6,355 nucleotides of DNA from Fidelibacterota bacterium. GTDB taxonomy: Bacteria > Marinisomatota > Marinisomatia > Marinisomatales > Marinisomataceae. Below, piece by piece: positions 1-6,085 of this stretch. The DNA is taken from positions 1 through 6,355 of the forward strand of contig DTWI01000072.1 of the NCBI GenBank assembly GCA_012963075.1. The letters are read 5' to 3'. Below the pieces are notes generated by a model. It was not told where the DNA came from and searched no databases. It saw only the letters and a program-made list of their open reading frames with translations. Every line of letters begins with the position of its first letter. Position 1 is the first letter of the stretch. A program made the position numbers and the translations under genes.

Positions 1-1
1 A

Positions 2-670
2 AAACCAGGTTTACGTATGGATGAGATGAAATTTGATATGTGTGGTTCAGCAGTTGTTTTTGGAGCGATGAATGCTATTGCAACATTAAAACCAAAAATA
101 AATGTAGTAGCAATTGTTCCTTCAACCCATAATATGCTTGGAGGATCTGCAGTAAAACCAGGCGATATCTTAACTGCCTACAATGGAAAGACTATTGAAG
201 TTTTAAATACTGATGCTGAAGGTCGATTAATCCTTGCTGATGCGTTAGCATATGCTAGCAAGCACTATGACCCTGAATATATGCTCGATTTTGCAACATT
301 GACAGGTGCTATAGTTATTACATTAGGAGGTATAGCAACAGGTATAATGGGCAATAATGAGGTATTAATCGAAAACATTAAGGTTTCTTCAGAAAATACC
401 GGTGAACATGTATGGCAATTACCATTATGGGATGAATATTGTGATCAAGTTAAGTCTAAAGTAGCAGATGTAAAGAATCTCGGTAGCCCAGGACAAGCTG
501 GTTCAATTGCTGGAGCCGCATTTTTAAAAGCATTTGTTCGTGAAGATATTCCTTGGGTTCACTTTGATATTGCTGGAACAGCATCTCATGTAGAAAACAG
601 AAGTTATGCTCAAAAAGATGGTGCCTCAGGACAAGTTATTAGATTGGTTCTTGATTTACTTGGTGTTTAA
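2..670 (+). CDS. pepA: Leucyl aminopeptidase (peptidase family M17), C-terminal catalytic part, 5'-truncated by window edge
   Basis: This is a cytosolic two-metal exopeptidase that removes N-terminal residues, leucine preferentially, from peptides and acts in peptide turnover. The frame is open from base 2, so the ATG at 17 is an internal methionine and not the start; the visible part starts K-P-G-L-R-MDEMKFDM. Aligned from memory with E. coli PepA (about 503 residues), the first lysine (2-4) is catalytic Lys282 and the aspartate at 35-37 is metal ligand Asp293. The signature NTDAEGRL (203-229) supplies metal ligands Asp352 and Glu354 (212-214, 218-220) and catalytic Arg356 (224-226). The DFATLTGA segment and the HFDIAGTA segment near the end also fit the family. 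The other metal ligands (Lys270, Asp275) and the N-terminal domain lie outside the window. About 222 residues are visible, somewhat under half the protein. Its stop overlaps the next start as TAATG. The family call is very secure; the pepA symbol is by homology. Confidence 0.95.
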   Translation, partial: KPGLRMDEMKFDMCGSAVVFGAMNAIATLKPKINVVAIVPSTHNMLGGSAVKPGDILTAYNGKTIEVLNTDAEGRLILADALAYASKHYDPEYMLDFATLTGAIVITLGGIATGIMGNNEVLIENIKVSSENTGEHVWQLPLWDEYCDQVKSKVADVKNLGSPGQAGSIAGAAFLKAFVREDIPWVHFDIAGTASHVENRSYAQKDGASGQVIRLVLDLLGV

Positions 671-864
671 TGAATAAACTTAAAGTTCTTAACGCCACTC
701 AGTTTTATATGCAGCTATTCACAGCAAGTTTATTGCTCTATTTTACTCTTACTTCTAATAGACCGGAAATGGTAATTATTCCAATTCTTTTATTGATTAG
801 TTGGACATTAGGTTACACTCAAAGACGTATCACAAGAAGAAGAGTGAATAGGCTAAAAAAATGA
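670..864 (+). CDS. Small two-helix membrane protein of unknown function (64 aa)
   Basis: I do not recognise this family. The product has a short polar N-terminus, a hydrophobic stretch at about residues 12-28, a short polar turn with S-N-R-P-E at 29-33, and a second hydrophobic stretch at about 34-49. It ends in a strongly basic tail (QRRITRRRVNRLKK, 51-64). Two helices with the basic tail in the cytoplasm by the positive-inside rule would form a hairpin with both ends inside. The gene starts in a TAATG overlap with the aminopeptidase stop and ends in an ATGA overlap with the nuclease start, so it looks real and translationally coupled on both sides despite its size. No convincing Shine-Dalgarno precedes it. 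The basic tail could contact nucleic acid, membrane phospholipid or the neighbouring nuclease, but this is inference only. Confidence 0.75.
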   Translation: MNKLKVLNATQFYMQLFTASLLLYFTLTSNRPEMVIIPILLLISWTLGYTQRRITRRRVNRLKK

Positions 865-1580
865 ATTCTTTATTTACAAATAACATATCTCTTGATCATG
901 GAACTCATACTTATCAATTGTTAGATGATCCTGAATTTCGTTTTGCAAGCGTGACTGAGTTTATTCATGAATTCTTCCGAAAATTTGACCAAGAAAAAGT
1001 AGCAAAAAAATTGATTAGTGAACACCCAAAATATATAGACAGAACACTTGATGATGTTATAAAAGAATGGCGCAAAGGTGCAGAACGAGGTACGATTGTA
1101 CATAATGAGTTAGAATTGTTTATTAAGAAAGGTATAGAACCAAAAAATGAATTAGCTAGTATAGGAGCAAGATGGTTAAGAAAGAAACAAGAAAATCCAG
1201 ATAACACATTCTATTCTGAGGTAATTGTTTATTCGAAAGAATTGGGTGTTGCTGGAACGATCGATGTATTAGTATATAATAAAAAACAGAATACATATCA
1301 TTTGGTTGATTGGAAAACAAATAAACGCATTAATCAAAAACCTTTTGGAAATAAAAAAGGTATTTTAAATGCTACCCAACACTTAGATGATTGTAACTTT
1401 ATACACTATTCACTCCAATTATCATTCTATAGATATATCTTAGAAAATTGTTACGGATTAAAGGTTGGCAGTCAGACCCTTTTTCATTTAAGAGCAGACA
1501 ACTATAAAACTTATACTGTAAATTATCATGATCATGAAGATGATTTGGTAAATATGTTAAAGGAAAAAGAATTATTGTAA
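861..1580 (+). CDS. RecB-like PD-(D/E)XK nuclease family protein (239 aa)
   Basis: This is a predicted metal-dependent DNA exo- or endonuclease of the PD-(D/E)XK superfamily, in the RecB/Cas4/lambda-exonuclease-like branch. Visible motifs are: an N-terminal SVTEFIHEFFRKFD segment (30-43); RGTIVHNELELFI (76-88), whose His81 matches the conserved helix found in RecB-type nucleases; Glu120 in YSEVIVY; the core Asp135 in AGTIDVLVY; Asp150-x-Lys152 in VDWKTNK; and motif IV Gln186-x3-Tyr190 in YSLQLSFYRYILE. All core residues are intact, so it is probably active. No helicase domain or iron-sulfur cysteine cluster is visible, so it is a stand-alone nuclease and not a typical Cas4 or AddB. Its ATG lies in an ATGA overlap with the small membrane protein gene and its stop forms TAATG with the RmuC-family gene. 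The pairing suggests a DNA repair, recombination or DNA-defence role. The substrate cannot be read from the sequence. Confidence 0.88.
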   Translation: MNSLFTNNISLDHGTHTYQLLDDPEFRFASVTEFIHEFFRKFDQEKVAKKLISEHPKYIDRTLDDVIKEWRKGAERGTIVHNELELFIKKGIEPKNELASIGARWLRKKQENPDNTFYSEVIVYSKELGVAGTIDVLVYNKKQNTYHLVDWKTNKRINQKPFGNKKGILNATQHLDDCNFIHYSLQLSFYRYILENCYGLKVGSQTLFHLRADNYKTYTVNYHDHEDDLVNMLKEKELL

Positions 1581-2533
1581 TGGAATATCTCAATTTAAAT
1601 ACTTTGCTTATAGTAATAGGTTTTGCATATCTTTTTTATCTTTTATCAACTAAGAAAGAAAATCCAGTAGAAGATTTAAAAGATAAATTTTCTGATACCA
1701 AAACCACTCTAGACAATGTTTTAAAATCTCTAGGTGGACTAGAGCAATCAGCTAAATCTTCAGATAACTATTATATAGATCTGATAAAAAGAATAACTAA
1801 TGTTGAGATGATATTTACAGCAAGTCAAACAAGAGGAGAGCTTGGCGAATATCTAGTTGAAAAGATTATTGAATGGATAGGATTAAAAGAAGGTAGAGGA
1901 GAGTTTTGGGATAAACAGAAAAAGTTTGGAAATTCTAGGCCAGACTATACATTTTATTTTCCTAAAGGCGGATATGTACATCTTGATGCAAAATTTACAA
2001 TGAAGCATTATAGTAAAATGATACAATGTGATCCTAAATCACCCGAAAGAGAAATTGAAAAGAAAAATTTTAAACAAAATGTTAGAGCTATCTTGAGAGA
2101 TATTGAAGGTGCAAAAGAAGATTATATTGAACACGAGGGTGGTGTAAATTTTGTGTTGATATTTATACCTAACATGCAAGTTTTGAATTTTATTAGAGAA
2201 GAATATGATGATTTATATGAGTATGCATCAACAAGAAAAATGTTACTTGTAGGTCCATCTGAATTGTATGGAATTTTGAATCTTCTTACAACGGCAATAG
2301 ATAATTTCAAGATTGAAAAATCTACAAATAAAATTATTGATAATATGAAAAAGTTTCAGCTTGAATGGGATAATATGCTGTCAGAACTTGAGAGACATGG
2401 TAAGCAACTTAAGACTGTACAAGGTTCTTTTGACGAAATAACAGGACCTAGAAGAACAGCATTAGAAAAAATTGTTGATAAAATAACTTCATCTAAAGTT
2501 GATAAAGCAGAAGATACTGTAAAGGAGGAATAG
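1580..2533 (+). CDS. rmuC: RmuC-family DNA recombination protein, membrane-anchored (317 aa)
   Basis: RmuC proteins limit recombination between inverted repeats in E. coli and carry a PD-(D/E)XK-type nuclease fold; their biochemical activity is poorly defined. Residues 6-22 form one hydrophobic helix, an N-terminal membrane anchor. Residues 28-80 are polar and helical and replace the long coiled coil of typical RmuC. The core shows RGELGE (85-90), RPD (120-122) and HLDAKF (134-139), the family's conserved nuclease-like residues. It continues with GGVNFVLIFIPN (187-198) and YEYASTRKMLLVGPSELYGIL (214-234), a very typical RmuC segment. A charged helical tail (about 245-317) follows. At 317 residues it is shorter than the usual 400-500, mainly because of the reduced coiled coil. 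It overlaps the nuclease gene by one base (TAATG) and ends one base before the EF-G paralogue start, with that gene's ribosome binding site inside its last codons. The family call is secure; the symbol is by homology. Confidence 0.92.
   Translation: MEYLNLNTLLIVIGFAYLFYLLSTKKENPVEDLKDKFSDTKTTLDNVLKSLGGLEQSAKSSDNYYIDLIKRITNVEMIFTASQTRGELGEYLVEKIIEWIGLKEGRGEFWDKQKKFGNSRPDYTFYFPKGGYVHLDAKFTMKHYSKMIQCDPKSPEREIEKKNFKQNVRAILRDIEGAKEDYIEHEGGVNFVLIFIPNMQVLNFIREEYDDLYEYASTRKMLLVGPSELYGILNLLTTAIDNFKIEKSTNKIIDNMKKFQLEWDNMLSELERHGKQLKTVQGSFDEITGPRRTALEKIVDKITSSKVDKAEDTVKEE
2521..2528 (+). promoter_or_regulatory. Strong Shine-Dalgarno for the EF-G paralogue
   Basis: AAAGGAGG is a perfect eight-base complement to the 3' end of typical bacterial 16S rRNA. 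It ends six bases before the ATG at 2535, which is good spacing. It lies inside the last codons of the RmuC-family gene. No other start in the window has a comparable site: the starts at 670, 861, 1580, 4635 and the minus-strand start at 6083 have weak, distant or no complementarity. It supports ATG 2535 as the start and suggests that translation of the EF-G paralogue does not depend only on coupling. Confidence 0.85.
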
Positions 2534-2534
2534 T

Positions 2535-4622
2535 ATGAAAAATTACGCAGCCAAAGACATTCGTAACTTTGCCGTTGTTGGGCATGGTGGATCAGGAAAA
2601 ACAACGCTCTCAGAAGCAATGCTTTCTCTAAGTGGAAAAATTAACCGAATCGGATCAATTGAATCAGGAACCACTACTTCTGATTATCACCACGATGAAC
2701 ATCAACGTCAGATTTCAATTCATTCTTCACCCCTTCATTTAGAGTGGGATGATATAAAATTTAATTTAATAGATACCCCTGGATACCTTGATTTTATTGG
2801 AGAAGCAATATCTTCCTTAGCAGTAGTTGATGCTGCAGTTGTTGTAGTTCATGCGGTAAACGGTATTGAGGTCGGAACAGAGCAGGTATGGAATTATGCT
2901 AGCAATTATAGATTACCAAAAATTATAGTAGTTAATGGTTTAGATAAAGAGCATACCCAATTTGATAAGATTCTGCAGCAAGCAAAAAGTAATTTTGGTT
3001 CTAATGTATTTCCTTTACAACTACCAGTTAATACTGGTCCTGGATTTAATCAAGTTGTTGATGTATTAAGGAGTGAATTAATTACTTATAGTACAGATGG
3101 AAGCGGAAAATATTCTGAAGAAGAATTGCCAAAAAAATGGCAAGAAAAAATTAAGGAATTGCATAAAGAGTTAATTGAATATGTAGCAGAATCAGATGAC
3201 ACACTTCTAGAAAAATTTTTCGAAGAAGGAAATTTATCCGAAGAAGAAATGAGAGAAGGGTTACATCGTGCAATACAAGATCAGGTTTTCATACCCGTAT
3301 TTTGTACGACAGCGACTCAAAATATTGGTACAGCGAGACTTATGGATTTTATATCTAAATATGGATCCTCTCCAGTTGATCGTGCTACAATCCAAGCAGA
3401 AAATGCTAATTCTGGGGAAACGATTGAAGTAGCATTGGATGGAAGTGCACCTGTTGTTCATGTTTTTAAAACGATAAGTGAAGCCCATGTTGGTGAACTC
3501 TCATTTTTTAGGGTTTATTCTGGTTCTGTATCTACTGGGATGGATCTTCAAAATACAACACGAGGCAATTCGGAACGTTTTGGACAAATGTTTCTAATGA
3601 ATGGAAAAGATCGAACCAGTGTTCCCAGTTTGAATGCAGGCGATATTGGAGCAGTTGTGAAATTAAAAGACACTCATACAGGCAATACATTAACAGGGCC
3701 GAGCAATAAAGTTAAATTGTCTTCAGTCAAACTTCCTAATTCTAATATTCATTTAGGAATACGATCAAAGTTAAAAGGAGATGAAGAAAGAATTGCCACG
3801 GGCTTATCTACAATTCATGAAGAAGATCCAACATTTATTTATAGAGTAGATTCTGAACTTCATCAAACAGTAATTTCAGGCCAAGGCGAACTTCATCTTC
3901 AAGTATCAATTGATCGTTTAAAACGAAAATTTAATGTAGATGTGGAAACATTTAAGCCACGTATTCCTTACCGCGAAACAATTCGAGGGAAAGGTTCTTC
4001 AAAATATCGTCATAAAAAACAAAGTGGTGGTGCAGGACAATTTGCTGAAGTGTGGATGCGTATTGAGAGTAAACCAAGAGGTGAGGGAATTGAATTTACT
4101 CATTCTCTTGTTGGACAGAGCGTAGATCGTGTATTTGTTACTTCCGTAGAGAAAGGTGTTAATGTTTCTTGTACCGAAGGGATTTTAGCTGGATATCGTG
4201 TGGTAGATTTAAAAGTAGATTTCTATGATGGAAAACAACATCCAGTAGATTCTAAAGATATTGCATTCCAAATGGCAGGAAAACAAGCTTTTCGAGAAGC
4301 ATTTATGGAAGCTCAACCATGTTTACTTGAACCTATCTTAAATATCAAGATCAAAGTACCCGATAGTTTTATGGGAGATGTGATGGGAGATATGTCTAGT
4401 CGTAGAGGAAAGATTATAGGTATAGACGCAGAGGGAGAATCTCAATCAATAAAAGCTCAAGCACCACAAGCAGAAATGTATCAATATTCTACTACTCTCC
4501 GTTCTCTAACTGGTGGACGAGGCATACATTTTGAAGAATTTAGTCATTATGAAGAGGTGCCACGTGATATGGAAAGAAAAGTTGTAGCTACTGCAAAAGC
4601 AGCCCAAGGAACAGACAGATAA
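2535..4622 (+). CDS. Elongation factor G paralogue (FusA2-type translational GTPase, 695 aa)
   Basis: This is a ribosome-associated GTPase with the full EF-G layout and near-normal length. The G domain (about 1-275) has the P-loop GHGGSGKT (16-23). Domain II is about 300-395 and domain III about 400-475, with SGQGELHL (448-455). Domain IV is about 476-600, including SGGAGQFAEV (497-506). Domain V is about 600-685, with PDSFMGDVMGDMSSRRG (609-625). Several GTPase motifs are altered. Switch I reads RQISI (58-62) instead of RGITI. G3 is DTPGY (80-84), with Tyr84 where EF-G has the catalytic His. G4 is NGLD (134-137) instead of NKxD, and G5 is TTAT (258-261) instead of the usual SA motif. DTPGY is, as I recall, usual in the FusA2-like paralogue group, but the G4 change looks unusual. 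No ribosomal protein or tuf genes flank it, so it is not the str-operon fusA. Its role may be a specialised step in translation or recycling, or an auxiliary EF-G; this is inference. Confidence 0.9.
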   Translation: MKNYAAKDIRNFAVVGHGGSGKTTLSEAMLSLSGKINRIGSIESGTTTSDYHHDEHQRQISIHSSPLHLEWDDIKFNLIDTPGYLDFIGEAISSLAVVDAAVVVVHAVNGIEVGTEQVWNYASNYRLPKIIVVNGLDKEHTQFDKILQQAKSNFGSNVFPLQLPVNTGPGFNQVVDVLRSELITYSTDGSGKYSEEELPKKWQEKIKELHKELIEYVAESDDTLLEKFFEEGNLSEEEMREGLHRAIQDQVFIPVFCTTATQNIGTARLMDFISKYGSSPVDRATIQAENANSGETIEVALDGSAPVVHVFKTISEAHVGELSFFRVYSGSVSTGMDLQNTTRGNSERFGQMFLMNGKDRTSVPSLNAGDIGAVVKLKDTHTGNTLTGPSNKVKLSSVKLPNSNIHLGIRSKLKGDEERIATGLSTIHEEDPTFIYRVDSELHQTVISGQGELHLQVSIDRLKRKFNVDVETFKPRIPYRETIRGKGSSKYRHKKQSGGAGQFAEVWMRIESKPRGEGIEFTHSLVGQSVDRVFVTSVEKGVNVSCTEGILAGYRVVDLKVDFYDGKQHPVDSKDIAFQMAGKQAFREAFMEAQPCLLEPILNIKIKVPDSFMGDVMGDMSSRRGKIIGIDAEGESQSIKAQAPQAEMYQYSTTLRSLTGGRGIHFEEFSHYEEVPRDMERKVVATAKAAQGTDR

Positions 4623-4634
4623 AGAATAATTATT

Positions 4635-5492
4635 ATGACCGACCTTAAGCTTTTAGATGGAGCTATGGGTTCAGAGTTTATCCGTAGAGGAGAAATATTG
4701 CCACCCCATACTTGGTCTGCAGACGTTAATCTAAGAAATCCGGCCTTACTATATGATATTTATCAAGAATATGTTGCTGCTGGTGTAGACTATCTTACAA
4801 CTAATACTTTCCGAACTACTCCAAGAGCATACCAAAAAACAGGATTGTCATACGAAGAAGCGCATAAAGTTGCACAAATTTCAATGCATAATGCAGTTAA
4901 GATGACTAGGAAAGCAAGTAATGATAGTATAAAAATATTGGGATCAATTGCTCCTTTGGAAGATTGTTATTCTCCTAACCTTTTTCCTGGTGAAGATTTA
5001 GCTACAAAAGAATTTTCAGTAATTACAGAATGGTTAGCAGGTGAAAAAATTGACATTTTTTTGTTAGAAACCATGAATAATATTCTTGAAACAAAAACTT
5101 GTTTAGATGTCGTGGCAAAATATAAACTTCCTATATGGGTTAGTTTCAATCTTTCGGATTCAAATCATATTCAATCTGGTGAAAAATTGAAAGAAGCTAT
5201 TCAAATGACAGAAAATTTTCCTATTGATTGTATTTTGTTAAACTGCAATCCTTTAAATCGTACATTAGGTGCGTTAGAAACTCTTGCGAGTTATTGTTCT
5301 GGTAAATGGGGTATTTATCCAAATCTTGGCGTTGGAGAACCTTCTCCAGATGGTATCATCAAAAATTATCATTCGGATGCTGAATTTCTCGATTTAATTA
5401 AAAATGCAGTAGGGTTAGGTGTTACTGTAATAGGTGGGTGTTGTGGATCTAGTCCTAGACATATAGAATTACTAAAAAATCTAATATCATAA
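4635..5492 (+). CDS. Homocysteine S-methyltransferase family protein (285 aa)
   Basis: This is a predicted cytosolic zinc-dependent TIM-barrel methyltransferase (Pfam S-methyl_trans) that moves a methyl group to homocysteine, giving methionine, from a donor such as S-methylmethionine, S-adenosylmethionine or betaine. Family landmarks in order are LLDGAMGSEFIRRG (6-19), TTNTFR (55-60), GSIAP (103-107), LLETM (143-147), LLNCNP (201-206) and GGCCGSSPRHI (267-277). Cys204, Cys269 and Cys270 are the three expected zinc ligands and all are present. The length fits a stand-alone family member; no cobalamin-binding or reactivation domain follows, so it is not a MetH. It starts 12 bases after the EF-G paralogue stop with no clear Shine-Dalgarno and is the last gene of the plus-strand run. 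The methyl donor cannot be decided from sequence, so no mmuM or bhmT symbol is given. Confidence 0.92.
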   Translation: MTDLKLLDGAMGSEFIRRGEILPPHTWSADVNLRNPALLYDIYQEYVAAGVDYLTTNTFRTTPRAYQKTGLSYEEAHKVAQISMHNAVKMTRKASNDSIKILGSIAPLEDCYSPNLFPGEDLATKEFSVITEWLAGEKIDIFLLETMNNILETKTCLDVVAKYKLPIWVSFNLSDSNHIQSGEKLKEAIQMTENFPIDCILLNCNPLNRTLGALETLASYCSGKWGIYPNLGVGEPSPDGIIKNYHSDAEFLDLIKNAVGLGVTVIGGCCGSSPRHIELLKNLIS

Positions 5493-5495
5493 TTA
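5490..5495. other. Zero-gap convergent gene junction (stop codons abut in TAATTA)
   Basis: The plus-strand methyltransferase gene ends with TAA at 5490-5492, and the minus-strand membrane protein gene ends with TAA read from 5495 to 5493. Together they form the palindrome TAATTA with no intergenic base. No GC-rich hairpin with a T-run was seen within about 100 bases on either side. The transcripts must therefore either terminate inside the opposing gene or overlap at their 3' ends. Confidence 0.9.
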
Positions 5496-6083
5496 AGATA
5501 AAAAGTAAAACAAATCTATTACTGTATATAACAATAAATAACCTACTATTTCCCATATCACATTATTAATTTTTTTAATCTTTATTTCAATTCTATCTGT
5601 TGATTTTGTTTTTCTATATTTAAAAGGATTTGGAATTAGTCTTGGTGTACTATTGTAGTAATCTCTGTAGAAATGATTGTGTTGTAATAATAATTTTTTT
5701 TCTTCATTTATAATAGCTGGAATATGTAATAGAGAAAAAATGGTTAAAAGTACAATTGCAACTGGAATAGATTTTACCACACAGCAAAACCCTAATAATA
5801 TAAAGAGAGTAAAGAAATATAATGGATTTCTTACAATAGAATATGGACCTTCTTTAATTAGGGTTTTTGTTTTAAATCCTTCAACATATAAAGATGCCCA
5901 TAATCTTCCAAAGCCTCCAATTATTAGAAGAATGAATCCGAATATACTTAACCCTACTGATTGCATATCTGTAATAGGTAGAGTATAGATTCTAAAATTA
6001 TCACTGAGAAGAATAATAAATATCATAGAAAAACAGAATATCCTTGATAACAGTATTCTTTTTCTAATAATGTAGTTTAGCAT
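5493..6083 (-). CDS. Isoprenylcysteine carboxyl methyltransferase / phospholipid methyltransferase-like membrane protein (196 aa)
   Basis: This is a predicted integral membrane methyltransferase of the ICMT/PEMT superfamily, which uses S-adenosylmethionine to methylate lipids or lipid-like groups. The diagnostic parts are GGFGRLWASLYV (56-67), EGPYSIVRNPLYF (78-90) and the C-terminal cofactor-site segment NEEKKLLLQHNHFYRDY (126-142), followed by PRLIP (147-151). Hydrophobic segments lie at about 12-28, 43-64, 88-103, 105-122 and 175-195. Bacterial members mostly have unknown substrates; prenylated proteins are not expected, so lipids or small hydrophobic acceptors are more likely. After PRLIP it carries a basic linker (155-171) and an extra hydrophobic helix, about 45 residues beyond where many relatives stop. 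The ATG at 6083 is two bases after the stop of the upstream Gp157-family gene, with no Shine-Dalgarno, so coupled expression is likely. The superfamily call is good; the substrate is unknown. Confidence 0.85.
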   Translation of the reverse strand: MLNYIIRKRILLSRIFCFSMIFIILLSDNFRIYTLPITDMQSVGLSIFGFILLIIGGFGRLWASLYVEGFKTKTLIKEGPYSIVRNPLYFFTLFILLGFCCVVKSIPVAIVLLTIFSLLHIPAIINEEKKLLLQHNHFYRDYYNSTPRLIPNPFKYRKTKSTDRIEIKIKKINNVIWEIVGYLLLYTVIDLFYFLS

Positions 6084-6085
6084 AT

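Noticed and set aside
965..1207. Minus-strand open frames opposite the nuclease gene
   Set aside because: They are antisense to a well-supported gene with all nuclease motifs intact, have low-complexity cysteine, phenylalanine and serine-rich products and no recognisable domain.
861..1580. Nuclease as a Cas4 and therefore a sign of a CRISPR locus
   Set aside because: No cysteine cluster for an iron-sulfur centre is visible, and no repeats or other cas genes occur in the window.
3940..4125. A second plus-strand open frame inside the EF-G paralogue
   Set aside because: It lies wholly within domain IV coding sequence in another frame, and the EF-G reading is continuous and conserved across it.
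2535..4622. EF-G paralogue as a tetracycline-resistance (TetM-type) ribosome protection protein
   Set aside because: Domain order, length and motifs such as SGGAGQFAEV and MGDVMGDMSSRRG fit EF-G paralogues better, and there is no mobile-element context.
5565..5579. Possible terminator hairpin, ATTAA and TTAAT around a T-run
   Set aside because: The stem is five A/T pairs only and falls within lysine-rich coding sequence, so it is expected from base composition.
5677..5988. Plus-strand open frame of about 100 codons opposite the ICMT-like gene
   Set aside because: The minus-strand product carries the clear EGPYSIVRNPLY and cofactor-site motifs, while the plus-strand product shows no domain and no start signal.
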